Below the pieces are notes generated by a model that worked only from the letters and a program-made list of their open reading frames with translations, did not search any database and was not told the DNA's origin. DNA of 64,000 nucleotides from Parathielavia appendiculata (taxonomy: Eukaryota > Ascomycota > Sordariomycetes > Sordariales > Chaetomiaceae). The stretch is from the NCBI RefSeq assembly GCF_033297405.1, contig NW_026944233.1, positions 248,001 to 312,000 of the forward strand, written 5' to 3'. Both the position numbers and the translations under genes were made by a program. Of the stretch, positions 57,246-64,000 are shown in pieces. The first letter of the stretch is position 1; each line of letters starts with the position of its first letter.

Positions 57246-58748
57246 TGATACCCGGCCCGGCTTGCCTTGCGTTGGCCTTGTCTCGCGGCTGGTTTTGGTT
57301 ATATAGATTTTTTGGTATGATTTTTGCTTGTTTGTCGGCAGCAATTGCATACAAAGCTGGCGTTTCTGGAGGATGTCTCCTTGCTTTTCCTAGGTATGTA
57401 GCCGGCGAGTATCAATTTCCTGTTGGGTATTATGTTTTTTGTGTTTACAGCGCTCTTGGTGTCGTACGTATGGGCCAACGGCTTGGGTGTATGGGTATAT
57501 ATTTGGAACGATGATGACATATCTCTTGGTTGGGTATAAAAGATCAATTCACTTCTCTTTCCCTTCATCTCGATGCACCGTTGTGTCGAATTGTCTTTGC
57601 TCCATGGCCGTCCAGACTTAGTACGGCGTAGTCAGCGAGATGCCCAACGTCACCAATCTCCGAGTGTCTGCCAGAGACAACAGTAGCTGGCTGAGTCTAC
57701 AATTGCGCATGTTGCCCAGGTATGTAATGGACAGTGTATTGTTCTGATAATCCGTGGATCGCCAATTTGCCACCCTATCCTCCGCTACGAGACAGAGCTC
57801 CGGGGTATGTTCGTCCTGGCCAGAGCAGCAGACTCACGGCCCAAAGGCTGAAATGGCAAAACGATCTATACCAGGCGGGACCGCAAGTCAAAACACTCCC
57901 CTCTTGAGTCTAGTACAATCCAACCTAGTTTGTTTATTAGCGGGGCACATGGCGGGCAGTACTAATGACGTGAATGGAAAGAACGAGATTTGAGCAAAGA
58001 AACCAAGGAAGAAAGAGTATAAGATACAAATAGAAGATTAAGACAGAAAGTGAGAGAAGGCGGAGGAAGAGAAAGCGGAAGGAGGACGAAGAATTGTACA
58101 TACCTAGTACGCAAGTTAGGTTCCGCGCTAAGCGTTATATTCCGCAACACATCCTCCGCTTCTTCAACCTCCAATGGGCGGATATCTTCCATAGCTCCAC
58201 CGAGTGACGTGTAGAACATGGTATAGACGAACCGGTAGGACAGGATGAGGGCTGCCAGGAAACAGAGCGGGATGAGGAAAAAGATAAGCTGGAATAGACA
58301 CGGGCTGCGAAGAATATGGAGGATGAGACCGGCATGAAGCGTGCTGTTTGGGAGCGGGTGACGGTCTCGACAAACTCTTGCTATTGCAGCTGCTGCTCCT
58401 GCCGCTGCTCGGCTAGGGTTCGGCTGCGCTTCTCCTGCATGCCGAGGCCAGCCCCGGGGCTAGACCTACGATTCGAACTGCGTAGGCGACGACGGCGGCT
58501 CAGGGTGGGGGCGACCGGTGGCATAAAAGAGGAGGGTATTGAAACGTCCCTGTGTTGCGAAGTGGACGTCTGTGGTGGATAATTCCCATGGTATCCGTGG
58601 CTGGCTACGGGCTCACCGGGACTCATGAGGAGGAGGCGGACCATCCGAGTAGTCAGTCGGTGGTCTGCTGCCGTTGGTATTCTGCATGATTTTGCTGTCT
58701 GTGCTGTTTGGCGTTGATGGTTGGCAATGTCTGGACGCGGACATGAAG
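57246..58748. other. Intergenic, convergent; includes purine tract and odd hydrophobic frame
   Basis: Between the ADAM stop and the firm stop of the next leftward gene. It holds a purine-rich stretch (57975..58095). On the minus strand there are two open frames that could be extra exons: 58381..58700, ending RSRTLAEQRQEQQLQ, and about 58100..58320, a hydrophobic segment followed by a GTATGT donor. Neither can be joined to a gene with confidence. Confidence 0.45.
57975..58095 (+). repeat. Purine-rich tract near 58 kb
   Basis: About 120 bp of A/G-rich sequence (GAAAG, GGAAG, AGAGA words). On the minus strand it reads as a polypyrimidine stretch just downstream of a GTATGT sequence, so it could also be intron sequence. 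Confidence 0.65.
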
Positions 58749-59408
58749 CTAGTTGTTGGTCCTGGTGTCGCGGCCACCTCTCTGCTTGTTCGCTGACTGA
58801 AGGTCTCGACGAGGACTCAGGTGGGAACCGTACGCGGTGCCGTGCTGTGCCTCCTCCCCGTCGTAACCGCACAGGAGTTTCGTGAAATGGAGACGAGCGG
58901 CCGGAATACTCTGGCTGGGTGTTGGTGTTGCAGTCCGTTGATATGGAGAAAGGACCGAACACTCACCTCCCCCGTAGATTGAGCATACATCATGAGCAGC
59001 TCTGGGTTGTCGAGGAAGGCGATGGCCTTCTGACGGCGCTCAACCCGAGCGAAGTCCTCCTTCTCAACGCTGGTTCGGGAGGGGAGGAAGGTGTTATTGA
59101 GCCACAAATGGGATCTGGTGTTGGAAGGAAGGCATCACTTACCGGCCAGTCCCTAGCCGCAACCTGGACCCAGGCCCCGATTCGCGGTCAGTCAGGCTGC
59201 CGTCATCGGAACCATCGCCCGAGTGGTATGGATCTTTGCCCCGGGCCTGACGATCTCTCATCTCGGACGTGAAGTTGTCGACCATGGCCGATGACAATGC
59301 TGGTGAGCCCGAGCTCAGGAATGTCTGGTTGAGGTGGGACCTCGCAGGTGTCGCTGCATTTGAACCGCCGTAGGAATGGGAGGGATACCCGCCGAAAGAC
59401 GTGGACAT
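58749..59408 (-). CDS. Conserved fungal protein of unknown function, 3' end uncertain
   Basis: Exons 59408..59143, 59114..58967 and 58910..58749 give 191 residues in phase. It starts MSTSFGGYPSHSYGGSN, a Ser/Gly-rich disordered N-terminus with acidic SGDGSDDGSLTDRESG. The conserved core is LNNTFLPSRTSVEKEDFARV, ERRQKAIAFLDNPELLMMYA, QSTGESIPAARLHF and TKLLCGYD. Similar helical segments (..ERQ..I.LL..ES....A...SIP.TR..F...L.G) occur in small fungal proteins without a known role. The core and first two introns are solid. After GYDGEEAQHG the sequence is low-information, and a further exon ending at 58381 is possible. No signal peptide or TM segment. Confidence 0.65.
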
Positions 59409-59866
59409 GGTGAGGTAGGTGCTTTTGATTCTGGGTTGCAAGTTGAGAGTGGAAGGAACGCAGACCTGCAGTGATTCTGAAGGTGGGTGGGGTGGGGCTG
59501 CCGGCACTGCAGTCCAGGCCACTGCGCGCCTGTGAGTGCGCTTCCATAGGAAGACGAGGCGTGTACTTCGTAATGTCTGGTGGGATGGATCATATGTTGA
59601 AGTTAGTACCTAGGCTTGCACTCTCGCGTGTTTCCTTCCCACACAACGTACGAATAGGTATGCAGTATGTATCATTCATCCATCATCAATTTGATCCATG
59701 CATAAGCGCACTCTTGAGAATCATCTAGCGCTACTCAAGATAGAAGACTGGCTCAAGCGGCATAACCTTGTCCACTAAGATCTCATGATAGACAACAGAG
59801 ACGGTGGTATAACCCTGAATAGTACATCCTTCAATTCCACCCAACCGAACAGAGAACTTCCATCAT
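59409..59866. other. Gap between acetyl-CoA synthetase 3' end and leftward hypothetical gene
   Basis: 458 bp. The right gene ends at 59867 and the left gene starts at 59408, both leftward, so this is 3' UTR plus promoter. Nothing else seen. Confidence 0.4.
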
Positions 59867-62379
59867 TTATTTCTTCCTCGTTTCGTGTACAACGGCAATA
59901 ATCTTTTGGACGACCGATGGGTCCGAGAGCTGTTGTCACTCGGTGTCAGTCACCGACCCAGACAAGGCAACTTGCAATGAATTTGGATGACATACCGTGG
60001 TGATGTCGCCAAGCTGATCCTCCTCGCCAGCCAGAATCTTCCTGAGAATGCGCCTCATGATCTTACCGCTGCGCGTCTTGGGGAGATCGGGCACAATGTA
60101 CACGGCCTTGGGGGCGGCAAACGGCCCAATGCTCTTGCGGACTTGCAGGATGAACTCCTTCCGGAGCGCGTCCGAGGCTTCATTGCCATCCTTGATGGCA
60201 ACAAATGCATTGACGGCCTGGCCCGTGAGCTCGTCGGCCACGCCCACGACCGCGGCCTCGGCAATGGCGGCATGCTCAATCAGGGCGGCTTCGATTTCGG
60301 CCGTCGAGAGACGGTGGCCACTAACGTTTACGACATCGTCGACACGGCCACGGATCCAGTAGAAGCCCTCGTGGTCCCGGCCTGCACCGTCACCGGTGAA
60401 CTATAATCGATTACGGTCAGTCGAGTCGTTTTCCCACTATGGGCACACCCGAGTTCACTTACATAGTAGCCGGGGTAGACATTGAGGTAAGTGTCCATGT
60501 ACCGCTTGTGGGCGCCCCAGACGGTCCGGGCCATGCTTGGCCACGGCTGCTTGAAGGCGAGGACACCTTCGACATCGTTGCCTGGGATCTCGTCGCCAGA
60601 GACGGGGTCGATGATGGCGGGCTCGATGCCAAAGAAGGGAAGAGAGGCGGAGCCGGGCTTAGTTGGCGTCACGCCGGCCAGAGGCGTGATGACATTGGAG
60701 CCCGTCTCAGTTTGCCAGTATGTCTGCAGCACAGAGTCAGATGGGCCCGGCTATGCTCACAGAGCGACAACAAAGCAAACTTACGTCGACAATCTGCGCC
60801 TCCTCCTTGCCAACAACCTCAAAGTACCACTTCCAGACCTCGGCGGCGATGGGCTCTCCAACAGACCCGAGCACTCTGAGGTGTTTCATCTCATTGCGCA
60901 CGTGGTGATCACCAGCACGCTTGAGCAACCGCAGGGCGGTCGGCGCGACATAGAACTGCGTGACTTTGTGTTTCTCGATGATGTCCCAGTAGCGGGAGAA
61001 GTTGGGATAGGCCGGGGTGCCCTCAAACACGACCGTCGAGATACCGAGAAGCAGTGGCGCGTACACGACGTAGGTATGGCCGGTAATCCAGCCGACGTCT
61101 CCACCGCAGAAGTACCGGTCTCCCTCGTGGATGTCGAAGACGTACTTGCCCGTGGCGGCGGCGCCGAGGAGATAACCGCCGGTGGTGTGCATCATTCCCT
61201 TGGGCTTGCCAGTCGATCCGGAGGTGTACAGGAGGAACAGCGGGTCCTCGGAATTCATGCGCTCGGGAGCGATGTACGCCGGCCACTTCTCGACCTCCTC
61301 ATGCCACCAAACATCGCGGCCTGGTGTCATGGGGATATCGGCGCCCGTGCGCTTGAAGACGAGCACGTTCTTAACGTCGGGACACTGCCTGAGAGCGTCG
61401 TCCACAATCTTCTTCGTGCCAATCAACTTTCCACCTCGCTTGCCCTCGTCCGAGGTGATGACAACCTTGGACCGAGCGTCGATAACGCGGTCGCGCAGCG
61501 AATCTGCCGAGAAGCCGGCGAAGACGACCGAGTGAACGGCACCAATCCTCGCGCAGGCCAGAAAGGCGACGAGAGCCTCGGGAATCATAGGCAAGTAGAT
61601 GGCAACCGTGTCGCCCTTGCGCACGCCCATGTCCCTGAGGACGTAGGCAAGTTTGGAAACCTCGCGCAGCAGCTCGCCATAGGTGACGGTCCGGCCATCG
61701 GTGGGCTCGTCGGCCTCATAGATGATGGCGACGCGGTTGGGGTCTTTGAAGGCATGGCGATCGACGCAGTTGTACGAGGCATTGATCTCGCCCTCGAGGA
61801 ACCAGGCGACGTCACCGGTGGCCAGACAACCGCTCTGGACTGTCTGGAAGTCCTTGTGCCAGGTCAGCAGCTCACGGGCCAGCCTACCCCAGAATTTGGT
61901 GGGCTCTGTGATGGACTCCTTGTACAGCTGCTGGTATTCCTCGAGACCTGCAGTCCGAAGCCTGTTTAGCGCAATGTGCCTATGGGATGCGACGGAACAG
62001 TTACCCGGCGCCGGTTGCGGAATGCGGAGAGCTAGTTGGTGGGGCCAAGGAAGGATGGCTTACCGCTCAAGTGTGGCTTGCTCGGGTGCTCTGTTGCAAC
62101 GCGCACGAGTTAGCCTGCCATTCTTCCCTTCGTCCAGACGCCCCGCCCCGAGCGGTTGATTGGATCGGATCTTGGCACGCGGCAGCGCATGCGACCTACT
62201 CGCGAGCATCTTCTGTGGGGGATCTGGAAAGAGAGAGATGTTGTGGTCAGCCTTTCTCGTTCCCTGGTTTCTCAGCCAGCGTGTGCAATGGCCTCTTTGG
62301 AGAAACTGTCAAGCTTACGGAAGGTGTCGACCTCATGGGCCTCGGCCACCACCGGGGCCTTGGCGGTCTCTTCACCCAT
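59867..62379 (-). CDS. Acetyl-CoA synthetase (AMP-forming)
   Basis: Activates acetate with ATP and CoA via acetyl-AMP; orthologue of facA (Aspergillus) and acu-5 (Neurospora). Seven exons: 62379..62319, 62223..62200, 62090..62064, 61947..60785, 60723..60463, 60400..59996 and 59929..59867, giving 667 residues in phase. It starts MGEETAKAPVVAEAHEVDTF; exons 2-3 encode HPPQKMLA and KHPSKPHLSG. Motifs: DVAWFLEGEINASYNCVDRH, the phosphate loop YTSGSTGKPKGMMHTTGG at about 277-294, GDVGWITGHTYVVYAPLL, TYWQTETGSNVITP, YYFTGDGAGRDHEGFYWIRG and RSGKIMRRILRKI, with the catalytic, acetylation-regulated Lys at about 622. The lack of a presequence suggests cytosol or nucleus. Exons 2 and 3 are 24 and 27 nt. 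In relatives it is acetate-induced and glucose-repressed; I did not verify operator sites. Confidence 0.97.
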
Positions 62380-64000
62380 GACAATTGTGATGATGGAGGG
62401 GACGGCGAGGTAGCGATTTTTGCGGACGACTCGACGGCGGGGATGGCAGCGGGGACAAACAGCGCGAGACGCAATCGAGATACGGATATGCTGGAGGAGG
62501 TGGTGGTGGAGGAGAGGGAAGAGGCGAGAAAACATACAAAGTTGTCAAGTCAGGTCCCCAGCAAAGGGGGCCAGCGATGGGGAAGAGGGGACGCTTTTGT
62601 ACTGCATCCGTGTGGATGGTGCAAGCTTCCAGTCCTGGTTGCATGGACGAGGATACAAGCTGGGAGCCTGTGGGCACCTCCCATTTCCCATCAATTGTGC
62701 CGGTTCAGAGTCGTGGTACAGGTACCTGACCCTAATGTGAGCTTGACAGTCCAGCTCCAGCCGAAATGGTGGGGGAGGCTTAACCAAGGGCAAGTGCGGG
62801 TGGGTTCAAGCTTCCCTCCGCCCGACGAGCCCCTCCACTGCCCCTCCATGGCATCGCAATCCAATCCATGTCGCAATTGTTTCAGACCGTTGTAACGTAA
62901 TCCGACATTTGGAAAAAACGAGACCATACTGAGGAACTGGAGTCGACAGAGACAAGTCCGCACGCCGCAATGCTCATGCGGCATTGACTTGCGGTCCCAA
63001 CCCTTCAAAAACCCTACCCTGCGTAAACGGATCAACAAGACTCTTGAACTGGGACTAGCGTCCCCTTTCGCAGGGTCTCCCTATTCCTTAAATCTCCATA
63101 CCTCACTGCAGTCTCAACGAAAACTCACCCGGTACCCCCGGCGGAGATATCTCAAAGTTCAACTCCCTCTCCATGGGCTCGCAAACTCGGGCCTTCAGCA
63201 GAGGCACGCAGTTAGTCAACACAGCCAGCGCAGCCCACACTATCTCGGCCGTTCCTATCGAGATGAGACGGATATTAGCTCAGGTGCTACGCGGTTACGG
63301 GGGGCCCGGTGAGATGAAGCTTCGGGCCCCGCAAAAGAACAAGTCGCGCCGCATACTTTGCGGAGCTTCGGTGCTCAGCCGGTTGGCTAATAACATCTCA
63401 ATTCTCCGCAGCTCCGGTGACCCCAACGTGCCTCATCATCTGCAAGAGGGGACGAAAGCGTCTCGCGTCAGCCGTCCAACGAAAGAGCAGTGCATGTTGC
63501 AGGCCCCGGTCGGAATGCTTGTGACGAGCAGGCCCAATCACCAGAAAGGTTCGTCCGGTAAGGACTGTTTATTAACAACCAGCCTGACGGTTCGTTCGTC
63601 CTTGTCTCAATGTTGGAGAAAAAGGGATCTACAACCTTTCATATCCGCTGGATGTACCGATACATTGGGAATGTCGGCGCTGCTTCTGGATCCACCTGTT
63701 TCCGTGCCTCCCTGCCGCGAGTTCCCTCCCCCGCACCCATCCGGGGCACTCTGCTACTCGTGCGATCTTGTCTTGGCACCCTCTCACTGCCGGCTTCACG
63801 ACTTGGGAGTGACGAAGGCGGCGTTCGGGACATGACGCTGCCTAGGCTTGGCGGTTGGTGAGAAGGAATTGGCTTCTGGACGACTGCCCCGCATCAAAAG
63901 ATGCAAATCGATGGTGTTCCACATTGGAGATCATCATGCCCTGCAACGCAACGACTGTTTTTTGACGTGCAGCCAACAGCGGCATCAGACGGCAAGTCGA
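62380..64000. other. Acetyl-CoA synthetase promoter and apparently non-coding right edge
   Basis: 1.6 kb upstream of the leftward acetyl-CoA synthetase gene. A CT-rich leader on the minus strand (about 62480..62570) precedes the start. Open frames near 63173..63835 show no protein-like features. No gene recognised to the window end. Confidence 0.45.

Noticed and set aside
56340..57350. 336-codon minus-strand frame
   Set aside because: Antisense of the ADAM gene; Ala/Arg-rich with no family features.
1..64000. tRNA, 5S rRNA, CRISPR arrays, complete transposons
   Set aside because: No A/B-box pairs with a cloverleaf, no 5S-like sequence, no spaced repeats and no transposase or reverse-transcriptase motifs were recognised by reading; a dedicated scan was not possible.

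Overview
The window looks like nuclear DNA of a filamentous ascomycete (Pezizomycotina, most likely a Sordariomycete). Coding sequence is GC-rich. Introns are short (about 45-200 bp), with GTAAGT/GTATGT-type donors, CTAAC-like branch sites and CAG/TAG acceptors. The recognisable proteins read like Sordariales orthologues. Genes lie on both strands at about one per 3 kb, with no operons. The taxon is inferred from gene style only.

Layout. 0-6.6 kb: ATP synthase OSCP (cut by the left edge), MOB1, a secreted GH65-like glycosidase gene with two in-frame stops, and LSM1. 7.2-19.7 kb: SDS3-like Rpd3L subunit, a CmcJ/AsaB-type oxidoreductase, a 1,496-residue AT-hook protein, proteasome subunit RPN6 and ribosome-biogenesis factor SOF1. 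20.5-27 kb: a small spliced secreted, probably GPI-anchored protein, a 23-bp tandem repeat, a single-exon pseudokinase and the relic of another kinase-like gene. 27-34 kb: a membrane-associated SDR, an inositol-type sugar transporter with an apparent frameshift, and a DHA1-type MFS exporter. 35-40 kb: a LisH/WD40 Sif2/TBL1-like corepressor subunit and a TMEM115-like rhomboid-fold protein. 40-45.6 kb is gene-poor. 45.6-57.3 kb: CYC8/SSN6, ribosomal protein L3, a small conserved hypothetical and an ADAM metalloprotease. 58.7-62.4 kb: a conserved hypothetical and acetyl-CoA synthetase. 62.4-64 kb is apparently non-coding.

Most genes are single-copy housekeeping genes: respiration, Hippo/MEN signalling, mRNA decay, proteasome, ribosome and acetate activation. 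Three encode transcriptional corepressor components (Sds3, Sif2/TBL1, Cyc8), but no shared pathway is implied by position. Exon models were built by hand from splice signals, frame continuity and family resemblance. Every listed intact multi-exon coding model keeps phase from start to stop.

I found no tRNA, 5S rRNA, CRISPR array, intact transposon or biosynthetic cluster, and no convincing new multi-gene system. The points most worth a second look are the decayed genes (glycosidase, kinase relic, transporter), the pseudokinase, the small cell-surface protein with its tandem-repeat promoter, several very small coding exons, and purine/pyrimidine-asymmetric tracts in the gene-poor stretches.
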